DNA of 64,000 bases, taken from positions 1-64,000 of the forward strand of contig WNNJ02001108.1 of the NCBI GenBank assembly GCA_012934845.2. The letters are read 5' to 3'. Shown here in pieces: positions 1-13,500 of the stretch. The DNA comes from Pomphorhynchus laevis (taxonomy: Eukaryota > Acanthocephala > Palaeacanthocephala > Echinorhynchida > Pomphorhynchidae). Each line of letters begins with the position of its first letter. Positions within the stretch are counted from its first letter, which is position 1. The translations under genes and the position numbers were made by a program. The notes beneath the pieces are model-generated. The model was not told the DNA's origin and searched no databases. It was given only the letters and a program-made list of their open reading frames with translations.

Positions 1-1385
1 AAATCCAATAAAAACATTCATTATCCATGGTTGCAATTTCGACAGTGGATACTAGGCATCCCTACAGTTTCCTACGGAATCCTAGCCGTAAATCACAAAT
101 GTAGATTAGACGATTAAATCTACATTAAATCACAATTGACGATTTAGATAGAAATCAGTGATGTTTTCATAAGCAAAAGCTATATAGTCATCAACTTTAT
201 AGCTTTCTCAGAAAAGTTTGCCTAAAATAATTTGCCTGATCCATAAAATTAGGATTTCAGATTTGAACTATTTAAGCAATAATACAGCAACGAAATTTTT
301 TGGGAAAATTCAAAAATACATCTGTGACTCTTAGGCTTTGCTACTGTAAAAGTATAAATGGTAAGTCATTGAAACGATTAAATGTTGGGATTATCGCAAA
401 AGTTGTAGCATAAAGGAATTTTAATTATCATGAAATTTAAAAAAGTAATTTAAATTTATAATTAAATTACTAATATAAATTAAATTATAATTATTATAAT
501 TAAATTATTATTTATAATTTCAAAATATTAACATTTTGGAATCAGAACTAATAATTTAGAATTAAAAATTAAGGCAATCAACTGTTGAGCAGCTTTTTTC
601 CTGTAACGATTAATCGGGATAACTAGCAGAAAGCAAAATGCTTATTTGTTGCATATAAGTTCCTATAAGTTCCTCATTTAATAAGGAACATATAAGTTCC
701 TTGTTTGTTGAAGTTCCTCACCGGTCTCTTCAACTGGTCATTCATTCAAAGTTTATTTTAGTTACGTTTGACTACATCATTAGACCAACGGAGCGTTGGG
801 GTTCAACGTGCCAAGTTTGCAGTGGGTATACCCGATGCTTGTTAGTGAGTTGTCAACTCATACGCCATATTTGCTAAAAGAACTGATACAACCATTTATG
901 TGAATGTAAAGACGATGATAACCTCTATAAGCATGAAAGCTTTGGATTGAAGAATTTAATGCATTAGACCAACGGAACTAAACTAAACTGAACGATTAGT
1001 AGAAACACCTGAACGTTTAGAGATAAACAATTGCGAACAACAGACATTTCAACAAATTTGATGGAAAGGAACAGAGACGAACAATCAAAATGACATCATT
1101 GTTTTCATTGAAAATTCATTGGATTCCAGCTATGAATGACCAAAAATGTGGACAATCTGTAACAAATATTAAAAATATAATTTGAATATCTTGTTTTAGT
1201 CTTACTGTAATTGAATGATGATTATTTAACACTCAAAATACAAGGCATTTTTAAAAATCTACAAAGCTGTAATTATTTTATAGCAATTATATTCAGATAG
1301 TTAATGATATAGTTATATTGCATAATGAACGTCATTTACGCCAATCTATTTGAAACTAAAAACAGTGAAACTAATTTATGCACAC
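1..1385. other. Intron 14 of the NTE gene, no exon found
   Basis: AT-rich intronic DNA. The next conserved segment of domain 3 was looked for on the minus strand and not found. A small inverted repeat based on aagttcct/aggaac lies near 658-705. Nothing else was recognised. Confidence 0.5.
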
Positions 1386-1517
1386 CTGTAAATTGCCTTG
1401 CCAGCTTCAAAAAACGTCCATTCCATTCCAAAATCAAGGCGTCTCACAAAATTAGATATTCTTCTCGTTTTCGATTGCATCAGCGGCAATACTGCCAATG
1501 GCTCTTGTTGCAATATT
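1386..1517 (-). CDS. PNPLA6: NTE exon 14, start of cNMP-like domain 3
   Basis: Begins by completing the Glu codon of exon 13 (DIYE-ILQQEP). It encodes SNFVRRLDFGMEWTFFEAGK, matching [20 protein letters not shown]. It ends in phase 2 at gtgtgc. The next exon was not found in bases 1-1385. Confidence 0.92.
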
Positions 1518-4500
1518 CTAAAATTATCTCTATTTAATAAAATCAATGAATGATCAATCAATTTACTATATTCTATTTTTAAATAACTTTATTCTTCTGA
1601 AAATTCACAATTTGATTAAAAGCTTTTAATTCACAAATTAAACTTTAAAATTTGAATTAGCTTGAATTGCAAAAACTATTAAAAAAATGAACACATAAGC
1701 AAATGCAACCGAATAACTTAGAAAACAAAACTAGTCACGTTCTATTAATGAAGATCAATGTCTATGAAAAAAATCAGTCGCCATCAATTTTATAAAGATA
1801 AAACGTTGAACGCTTTTTATAAATCCTAAAATGTATGTAAATTATAAATTTGTCTGCAAATGTCTGTAAATTCTAAAATTACAAATAATTGTGTCAAGAA
1901 ACTTTATTCACTTCTGCCGAAGAGCAATATTGAGCTTTCATAACAAATTTAAAAAATCGTTTTGCATAGTCCGGCCATATATTTCGCCAGAATATAATCG
2001 TAAAAGAATGTCTTTCTAAAATCGATACATGTGCCATATATTGAATCATATTTTAAAGAGGATCGATCACGCGACAAGCGATTTCGAACAAGTTTGATTC
2101 GTCGATCACAAAACTTGGAACTCAACAATATCCGAGAAAATGGAAAATCTCAATTATTTTATCAAATATAAATTAAATTTACATATAAAACAGCGCATTA
2201 CGATAAATATAATAATGAATTAATCTTAAAACTAAAATTAAGAAATTCTATTTCTACATCAAATGACATCTTATGACAAAGACTTTAATTAATCTATCAT
2301 AGATTATCAAGAGAACGTAACAAAATCGAAACAAATGTAATGAAATGTCGATACAATTTTGACAATTTATATACATATAAAGCGCTATAACCTATGATTG
2401 ATAGATATACTTGAAATCGTAATATTTAAAAAACTAAATAGACGAAACGACTTTAAACAGGTGATGACTTAATTTATTCAATCACTGAGCTTAGTTAATC
2501 GATACATGCATTTAGAATAAAAACGTTATATTCCAAAAAATAAAGAGGAATTTTTCATAAATGTGTTCAAATATGCTGTTAGCCCACCTCAGTTGTTGAC
2601 GAACTCATAAAGATGAGCATAATAATAGAGGTCCCCAAATAATAATGAATAATAACATGGAGAAAATGAATAATAATAACTAGTAATGGTATACTAATTA
2701 ACTTGTTGAGTTCACATGAGTTCATTGCATCATTTCAAAAATGTGAGGTCTGGTCAGTATACTGCATATGCATACTGTGAGTAAAAAAATATAAAATATT
2801 ATTATAGATAATATAAAATATTATTACAAATATTATTAAATATTATATTATTATATTTAATTGGTAATTAATAACTGTTGGTTTAAATGATGGTTTTATA
2901 GACCATCATTAAAAAAGTGTAATGTGAAATTTTTTTGTCACATGAAAAAAGTGTCATCAAAAAGGAGACTGCGAGTTGAAAGCTTGCAACCTCGTTTCAA
3001 ATAAAACCTAGTTTCGAAGACAAGTAGTGATGAAATTTGTAAAAGTGGCTACATATTTGTTTATTGAGCCAGAATTAAACTAATCTTTTACTAATACAAT
3101 AGAAATTGTATTAGTAGAATACAATGTTGTAGACCTAATGAAAAATTTTGTAGACCTAAATTCATGTATTTCTTCATATTAGTTATATAATTTAATGTTG
3201 ATTTTCTTTCTTTATTCCTGTAAGCTTTCAACACACTGTGTTCTTTTCAAATAAAAAAGTGTTATTTTTAAGCATGAAAAAGACACTGTGTGTTCAAAGC
3301 AACATTAAACCAAGAAATATATTTTTGAATGAAGTTTTAATAGATTTTTTAAAAGAAACATTAAATTTTAAAAAGTTTACATTTTTATTGCAATATTACA
3401 ACATTAATATCTAACATTCATATTAGAATGACAAATTATAGCTATACACAAATAAATAATTGTAAATAAAATGAAAACAAACAAGTTGAAAACTTACTCG
3501 TAAATATCTTCTTTACGAATAACTCCAATAATACATTTTTCTTTTGCACTAACGGTGTATAAAGATGACTCACCAGTAAGAATAGGCAATATTCCAACAA
3601 ATTGTTTTGGTTGAACTGTAAACATTGGTTTCTTAAAATAAAATAACGAATTGAATGTTAAAACTTTAAATGTTTAAAATTCTCAATTTATAATTTAAAT
3701 CCATAATGAATTATGAATTTTAAAAACAACTTATACATTTATCTAATAAAGTAAATATTTATTTAAATATATGTACTAAATCAGATAATATAGATGCATT
3801 AATTATTTATTATATTGAATCATTTAATTATGTTTCTATATAATATTGTATATAACATTAAACGACGAATGCAAATTAAAAATTTAATTAAATTAATTAA
3901 TTTATTAAATGCAGAATACAGGTTTATTCAAAATAGATTGAAAATAACTTAAAGAAAAACACTAACTCAATGTAATTGAGTAATTATAAATACATATTTT
4001 AAACATTTAATAGATGCATATATTGATGAAGATATTGCAAAAATGTTGTATTAAAATTCAGAATATTGTGAGTTAATCGAAATTAAAAAGCTTTATTATG
4101 TATACTGATCAAAGAGGTTAATTCTAATGATTTAAATGTAAATCCAACATATGAACGTAGTGAGTTGAGTTTAGAAACAATTATTACAAGTCACTGTTCT
4201 ATAATGGATAAAAAGGGTATAAAGGTTGAATTAGATAATAAAACTATACCTATATTATATTGGAATCCAAAATTACATAAAAATCCAATTTCTGACGAAT
4301 AAAATACTTGGAGTAATTAAAGCACATTTTAAAAAATATTGCAAGGTAATCGAAATTAATACTGGTATAAACACTAATGTTTACAATGCAGGAGGCCTGT
4401 CTACAGCAAATAACACATTAAAAATAACACATAAAAATCCAAAATTACATAAAAATCCAATAAAACCTAGGTTCATATGTAGTGCGTTTAATTGTACATT

Positions 4501-7500
4501 AAAACCACTTTCTGTCTTTTTGAATAAAATACTTAAAGTAATTAAAGCACATTTTAAAAAATATTGCAAGGTAATCGAAATTAATACTGGTATAAAACAC
4601 TATTTCAGTATTAATTCTACAAAAGAATTTTTAGAACAGACAAAAGGAATAAATTTTCAAAATATAAATACATACGATTTTAGTACTCTTTATACAAATC
4701 TAGATTTAGTAGATATTAAAGAAGCGTTAGTAAAATTAATTAATCTTATATTCCGAAAAAGATATACATATTTATGTTATAATAATTATAACGCATATCT
4801 AACAAAAATTAAACCATCAAGTAAATATAAATATATGGATAAAATAAGAATATAATATATTTTAAGAAACGTATATTTTAATAAATTAAGTTTTATTCCA
4901 ATTTAAACTAAATTAGAATTCTGAACATGAAACCATAAAAATTAAATTTGAGTTATAAAACTCAAATGTTAAACTATTTGTCTGATTTTATGCGTAGTCA
5001 TGATGAAAAAATCGTAGAGATTTCTAAACATCTAATGTTTTCATGTATTTCAAGCAATTAACTGAATTTAATGAGATTTGTAAATCTCGTTTTAAAATTT
5101 ATATTTTCATCAAAAATAATAACTAAGCACATCAAAAAACTCAATAGATCAACTCAACTTACTTCTTTATTTTGATTTACTTTACCGGATTCGTTAGTTT
5201 TGGATAAATAACTACAAGTTGCCACAATTGAGCCTTTTACAAGATATATGATTTTCTCGCACTGAACATTTGAAATGATACACAAGTTACATGAATTGAA
5301 ATTGTCGTATTTAAAAATAATAAAAATGGGCCTTTATGCAATCAATAATAATCATCCCATTATTTTATGAATGTGAGCCGGTAGGAAATTACCCTACAGG
5401 CATGTAGCAGTGAGAACAGGGCGATCTTAGACAAAAAGACAATGATCGAGCGATTACAAACGAAATTCTTCTCTTCATCGGTGCCAAAATGTCGGAATAT
5501 TGCTCTCTCGTAAGCGCTGCGCCTTGATCGCAGCTAATGATTTGATAATAAAAACAAAAAATAATAAAATTATTTGATAATATTTTTTTATATTTTTATA
5601 ATTCTTTTAAAAATTCAATGTTTAAATAAAAAGCTCAAAAAGTAAGTCCAATAGCAGGTAAAATTATAAAATAATTGATTGACGTTTCCATCATTCATTT
5701 AAGAAACAGCTGGTATGCTGCAATCATTTACCCGGCAACTCGACAGCGAGGAGAATTTGAGATACTCTGAACCGGAGCGAAATCTTCGTATGCAAACGGA
5801 AGTAGCACGACCAAGTGTAAAGCAAATAACAAGCTTTAATCTGCATATACCTAATTCGATTTTGCTGTACAACTTTCTTCATATTTCGATCTTTTGCAAT
5901 TTTCATTACACACAAATACTTACGCTACAGATGTGGAGTACGAAGCGGCAAAGCTTTTGAATACGGTGATTTTGAAATACCTCCGCTCGAATCGATCACC
6001 ATATAATCTATTGCACACAATATCTAACATCGCTTCTCTTTCACGAGTGGTTGTGAGGTTTTCAAACACCCAAGTTTCGCTAATATTCTGCAAATGCGGT
6101 TATTATTGCTATGTTGTTGGTCACTTTTCTCAGTTCGCCAGCTACAACGTCCTTTGTCGCGTTATGGCGGACAATTTGCAGTATCTCATGCTTACACGGC
6201 AATAAATGTGATAAAGAAGAACAAGCGTTACACTCACAATTTGATGACAGCCTTCTGGATCCTAACCATATCTGGTCGCTATACTGTAACAAAATTCGTT
6301 TGGCGATAGCCGATATATTTCACGAATGAGTGGAAGGGCACTAAGCCACGTTGAAATATCCGGAACAGTTGAGTATATGCTGCAATGACTCGGAAAAATC
6401 TGATTTTACTATAGATATCCGATTGTTGAACTCTTTCAACCTTGATAGAACTATCTGCTTCACAATGGAATTCTTTAACTGCCGAAGCATTACCCCTTTA
6501 CGTCCCGAAGAGTATGAATCACACGTTCTTAAAGATGCTGCGTATTCTAATCTACATATGAAGGTTGGATCCATGAAACCGATTTCACATAGTTTTATTG
6601 AATATGTCATTAGCGTTGTCACGTCATTTTTCAATGTTCGATGTGCCAGCGTCGCTATAAGCTCGTCTACAATAATCTCCTTTAGTCAAAGCAATTGTTG
6701 TTCATCGCACTAACTGTCCTTAAAAATTGGAACTATTTCCTTTGAAGTAAATGAAAAAGCCCAACAGAAGCAACATGATGCCCGATTCTGCAAATCTCTA
6801 CGAGTCGACGCAACATTAATGATCATATCTCTATCCGTTTCCCAATGGTATTTACCATGAACTTATCTGTAGCAATTGCCGATCCTAGTAAATCAATACC
6901 GTCATGTTTCACTTGAATATTTCTTAATCCCTCAATGATTTCTATGTTCCATTAATATCTTATCAAAATTGTCTTCGCAGGGTTCACAAAATAACCATAT
7001 TTTGGATCATGTTGTTTAAGCATACTCGATACCTTTTCCAGTTCATCTATTGGACCGAAAATTGCGTCGTCTGCATACCATCGCTGTGTTATATTTAATC
7101 ATTGCTCTTTGATGCGACGTATTAGAGGCAATATTGACATCGCAAATATCACCATTGCAAATATATCTTCATATGCTATACCAATCCGAAAACAGATTGA
7201 TTTACCGCCAAGCACTAGTTGGGCATCAATAGAATATATGTTTTCAAATGCAGGAGCCAACGAGGGGCACATGTATGGCATATTATGAATAGCTTATGTA
7301 CGGTTTAAGCGATTGAAAGCATTAGTTGCGCCAATTCATAGTAATCCAAGCAAGTGACAAATATTGAATTTTCTCTAATAGAACGTATACATAGTTATAT
7401 TCCACTGTGTTAGGAGGTACATATTTGATAAACACCAGCAACGTCCTGCATATTACATTTTATTCATTAATAATCTCCTTTAGTCAAAGCAATTGCTGTT

Positions 7501-10500
7501 CATCGCACCCAACTGTTCTTAAAAATCGGAAGCATTTCCATTAAAGTAAATGAAAAAGCCCAGCAAAAGCACTCGAGGCTTGATTCTGCAGATATATACG
7601 AGTCGAAGCAACATTAATGACCATATCTCTATGCGTTTCCCAATGGTATTTACCATGAACTTATATGTAGCAAGTGCCGATCCTAGTATATCAATACCGT
7701 CATGTTTCAATTGAATATTTCTTAATCCCTCAATGATTTCTGTGTTACCTTGATGTCTAAGCAAAATTGTCTATGCGGGGTTTGCAAAATAACCATATTT
7801 TGGATCATGTTGTTTAAGCATACTCCATACTTTTTCCAGTTCCTCTATTGAACCAACAAAGTTTGGGTCGTCTGCATACCATCGCTGTGTTATATTTGAT
7901 CATTGGTCTTTGATGTGACGTATTAGAGGCAGTTATGACATCGCAAATATCGCCATTGCAAATGGATCTCCTTGTGTTATATCTGTCCGGTAACAGATTG
8001 ATTCACCGCCAAGCACTAGTTGGGCATCAATAGAATATATGTTTTCAAATGCAGGAGCCAACGAGGGGCATATGTATGGCATATTATGAATAGCTTATGT
8101 ACGGTTTAAGCGATTGAAAGCATTAGTTGCGCCGATTCATAGTAATCCAAGCAAGTGACAAATATTGAATTTTTCTCTAATGGAACGTATACATAGTTCT
8201 ATTCCACTGCGTTGGGAGGTACATATTTGATAAACACCAGCAACGTCCTGCATATTACATTTTATTATTTCTAGAATTGCCTCGCAAATTATTAATCGGT
8301 TGAAATCCACCACACCAATCGGACGGATTCCTCCGTTTTTCTTGAGAATGGCAAACAACCTACAAGGTTGGTTGAAGGCTCAAGGATTACTTGTTCATTA
8401 ATGAAATCAATCACTTCCATTATTATATTTGTTTATAAGTAAACTAAAACAATGTTAAATTATAGGGATTTGAACCGACTTTTTAAACTGACTCGGCTTT
8501 AACAAATTTAGGTGAAACGAGAAATCAGAAAACGGAAACAACATTTAAATTTTAATTAATTTTAATTTCAGCATTTTTAATTTTTCGTATTAAATATTTT
8601 CTGGGAAAATATTTATTACGAAAAATCGCTTGGCAATGTGGTCCAGGAGCCAAGCGGCCTACAATTGATTGTTAATCCTATAATTGATTGTTAATAAAAC
8701 TAAACTTCAATCATCAGCTCTATCACCTTAATGTATCAAATTTTCAATGAATTATTAAAAATTAATGAAATCTAGTGTGCAACTTACGGGTTGCCCTTCA
8801 GTAAATAGTTGTGTGTTTTTAGAAACCGTATGAATCGTTAACATTTGGCCAAGTTTAACTGTCTTTCAAAAACAAAATGTTCAAAGAATTGCACAAAATC
8901 AAATAAACCTGTAGCTGTAGAAATGATTCTATTTCCTTTTGAACATCTGAAACAAGATCTGTTGATTCATTATTAAATTCAGCATATTCACTATGATCGC
9001 TTTCAGAATCTGAACGCTCACGTAATTCTACTTTGTGCTACAAAAAATACTATTTTAAAACTGAAAGATTGCGATCATTTCGAATAAATCTGACAAACGA
9101 ATTAGTTCAATCAACCAATCGAATAATATCAAGAAGTTAAATATTAAATCTTTGATGTTTTATAATAGAAAGCTGTAATGCTTGAAAAGGACACTGTGTG
9201 TTAAAAGCTTGCAATAAAATTCATATCATGTCTATAAAACCATCATTAGAAAATAGAACTGGAGATGCAGAGGTTGTATGCCCAGTACTATCAACACACA
9301 GCACACTTAACATGTCAATAAACTCAGATCAATGATTTGATAGAACATATTCGAATTAATAACAATATTAATAATTAATAATAATATTTAAAAATTATTT
9401 ATTAAAATTATTCAAATTATTTTTAAAATTATTTAATTTTAATTATTCTCATTATAAAATACATGTTAAAAAATGAATCAAAAAGTTAAAAAAATAATAA
9501 TAAATTTTTTTATACAAGAAAAATTCATTTGTATAAAAAGCATTTTATATTGAAAAATGATACACGAAAATTTTATTAATTTTCCTACTTTCAAACTTGT
9601 CAGGGCTGCAACTTGTAGGAAGTTGTGAAATAATAATTGTTTGTATCTCATTATCGATTTAAATAAACGTCTCATGGTGGCGTCAATGTCTCATTAACGC
9701 CAACATTCTACCATTTAATTGTCAGATTCAGATTCAAAAGTTAGCTTTACATTTTGGCCGTCGTCTTTACATTTCAATTACAGTGTTAATACATTTAAAG
9801 ATATTTTAATGTCACTATCAAAAGCGAGACACTTACTGCAAATATCAAAACGACATTAACACGTTTTTGATAAAAAAAATAATAAATTGTATTTATTATA
9901 AAGTAAATAAGGTTATTAGTTAAAAGTTATCAGTCTCTGTCTGTCGTCTTCAACATAGAAACTGCGTTGCGGTTTGCACAGGCTGATCTTCTGGAGTAAA
10001 AACTTCTTTGCGCGAGACTCGTAGCAGCGACGGCGGAGACGCTTACCGAGCTCGTCAAAAGAAACGGTAGCCTCTCTACCCAAGGCGCCGATTTCAATAT
10101 TTATCGGTATGAAATCCATGACACTGGATGTGATGGTATCGTACTTTTTCTTCTTTCTTTCCCCAGCTTCTGCGGCTACGGCACCTGATCCTGACAACGC
10201 CGTAGATAAATGACTTGGAGACAGTGGATCCACACATGTCACGTCCCAGCATGCAAAACGCCCACGTTCCTATGGGGTCACAGTGCCACCATCCGGTCGT
10301 TTTCCGTCGTAGCGAGTTAAACTTGGAGGTTCAATGCAGCTCGGTACGTAAGCTTTTCTTAGCCCATCTTGAACTATGCTCTTCAGCATTCAATGACTGG
10401 CAAAACGGCCAGCGGACCGTGAACAACTCAATCATGCGTTCCTAGCCGGTCAACGATTGCACCGCAACGACACGTGTGGGTTGGCATATTGACGCTTCTA

Positions 10501-13500
10501 ATCGTAAGGCGATTGGCACTCTTAAGATTTCGTCTATGAGCAAAGTTCCAGTCGTGGACATTGGAACTGCCTGTAGGAATGCTCCAGCAGCGGGTGTATT
10601 AACGCTGATTAGGCGGGCTCTGGTAATTGCTTTGGTAGCACTTGCCGCGAGCTCGAGCGCACTCACCTCGAATAGAAGGATGCTTTATTTTTTTGCATGG
10701 TTCCCAAAGTAGGCAATGCTCGGCGTCTGTAGCGTTAATTGGATAGAACCATCCATTTGGTCGTTCTCGCCGGAAGCCAGAGCTCTGCCTTTTACTAATT
10801 AAGTGCCAATGTTCAAGGTTTAGTGAAAATCTTTCGTTTCGAACATCAATGAGTCTTGAAGTTCTGTAGTCAAGGACGACCGATAGCGATGTCAGGTAAG
10901 ACGACAAGTAAGCTGGTGTGACAGTAAGTGTTACGCTTGAAATGCCTAGATTTCCGTGAGTTATCGGCAAGGTGGCTTGTTGCCAGCTAGATGATGATAA
11001 TTTCACGTTAAGTACTTTCTCAAGTTAATCCATCAGAGCAGCATCATAATCCTGGAGAACACTGCTTTGGTAGCATGACGTGGATCTGAGTGTGTACATC
11101 AGTTTTAGGGCGCTGAGAAAATTCTGAAGCAGGAAAATGCAAGGTGTGTGTTGAGTCCAACCAAGCGGCTACCCATCAATTTCAGTTGCGATATATTGTC
11201 AATTATTACCTTATCAGCGGCTTCTTAGCTGGCTAGCGCGGCCCCCTGTAGAGTGGAATCAGCCGACTCGACGTATATATACCTGAGAGAATTGTGCGAA
11301 TCCTTGAAAGCGCGGTTGGTGAGTGTTAAACGAATTCGCATTTCGTATAGATATAGCGCGAATTTAAGGCCGAGTTGGATTAGTAGTTCGATATCGTGGC
11401 ATATGTCTTCCGTGGCCTGCGATAGCGAGTCGTCGAGATATCAAACATTAAATTTGAAGTGAGTATTTTGAGCAGTGGATTGATAACTATGCAGAATAAT
11501 AACGGCACGAGATGATCGCTTTGTTGAACTCCTTCTCGTGATTCGATCGTGTGATGCCGTATTGCAGGAGACTTACGCCAGAGTAGCAACAATGAACGAA
11601 GCGGGATAACGCGGGAAAGCGCTGTGTCGTTTCTGTCAGCACAGTTGAAGTCACTAGTAAAATCTATCTTTAACAGACCTTCCCCGCACGTCATTCCCTC
11701 ATAGAGTAACAAGCGTGTGTCGTGCACTGCCGCATTACAACATGAATTTACTCCAACGCCGATCTGATAAGGCTTCAGAAATGTGACAGCTTCATTGCGA
11801 ATCAGTAGCGAAGCATTTTATAAAATAATTTACTATAAATATAGTTATATTTATAAATATATAATTTATAAATTTAATTATAAAAATAATTATAAAATAT
11901 TAATCATTTTATTAATCATATAATATAATATAAAATAAATAAAATTAAATAAATTTTATTTATTAATTTTATTTTTAAATAAACCAAAATATTGATTAAT
12001 ATTAACAAACCAAAATTTGATTAATTTGATGAAATAAAATAAATTTAAGTTTTTTACCTTGAAATTTAAAAATAAACAGAGTATATTAACTGAATTTTAA
12101 ACTAGATTTTATAATTTAAAAGTACTAGATTTAATTGTTTAACTAATTATTAATAATACTAACCACTTTAGTTGATGCTTTGCTCAAGTTGGCTCTTGCG
12201 AAAGCAATATCAAAATCTGAAGCTATTGATTTAATATCATATTCATCTGTAGGTACTTTTAAACTGTCATCATTTGTGCCTCTGTGGAGTACAAAAGATT
12301 CTCTCAATTTTTCTTTATGCAGCTCGTGTTCAAATCGTTCACAAGGTTCATTTTCCTTACAATTAGTGATTTAATAATAATTTAGAAACGTATTATAAGC
12401 TTACTGAATGCATTAATTCCGCTGTCAATCCCAGATGATCGTGTAATGTCATAAAAGTGATACGCCGAAATCGAAGCATAATGGTCTAGTTCAAAACGAA
12501 AGAACTATAATGAAAGATCATTTCGGTATAGATAATAAAACATAAAAATCAAATATTATCAAGTGTATAATGTCTTTACTGGCAATGATATTAGAATACT
12601 GTAATTGTTTAAATATAAAAATTCTTTAGGCTTATTACATTCATAAAAACTCCAATATTATTATGTTGAATAATAAACCTGACGTAACGTTAAATATTTT
12701 GTAAATATGCCGTAAACGATTCTTTTGTTTAAATATATATGTGGGTTAAACAGGCCAACCATTAGAGACTAGATTGAAACAACACAAATACACACTCAAA
12801 AAGGGCCTAAGTAGCGATATTGTAGACCGTAGTTTAAATTTAGATCACAATATTGACTACAATAATAATGTTGTTTTAGCAAAAGAAACCAATTGTTTAA
12901 ATATAAAAATTCTTGAGGCTTATTAAATTCATAAAAACTACAATATTATTATGTTGAATAATAAACCTGACGTAACGTTAAATACTTTGTAAAGATGTTG
13001 TATTCGATTATTTTGTTTAAATAAATTTTTTCTATTTTATTTTTATACTTTATTTAATTTTCCTATTTTTAATTATTATATTTTATATTTTATCGCGTTT
13101 CGTGTACTTTCAAAAGAAGTTGCCGAAATTGTGTAAAAAATTCAAACAACAGTGAAAGCAGCTGGTTATCGCTAACAACAACAGCACCTGCCGATATCAA
13201 ATGGCAGTGATCGATTTTTTTTACCAAAAATTAGTAGCGATATTGTAGACCGTAGTTTAAATTTAGATCACAATATTGACTACAATAATAATGTTGTTTT
13301 AGCAAAAGAAACTAATTGTTTAAATAGAAAAATTCTTGAGGCTTATTACATTCATAAAAACTCCAATATTAGTATGACGAATAATAAACCTGGCGTAACG
13401 TTAAATACTTTGTAAATATGCCGTAAACGATTCTTTTGTTTAAATAATCTTTCCTTTTTTGTTTTTATACTTTATTTAATTTTTCTAGTACATTTAATTA

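Noticed and set aside
9478-9675. 65-codon minus-strand frame in NTE intron 9
   Set aside because: Low-complexity A/T-rich translation, not collinear with NTE, and no acceptor or donor in frame.
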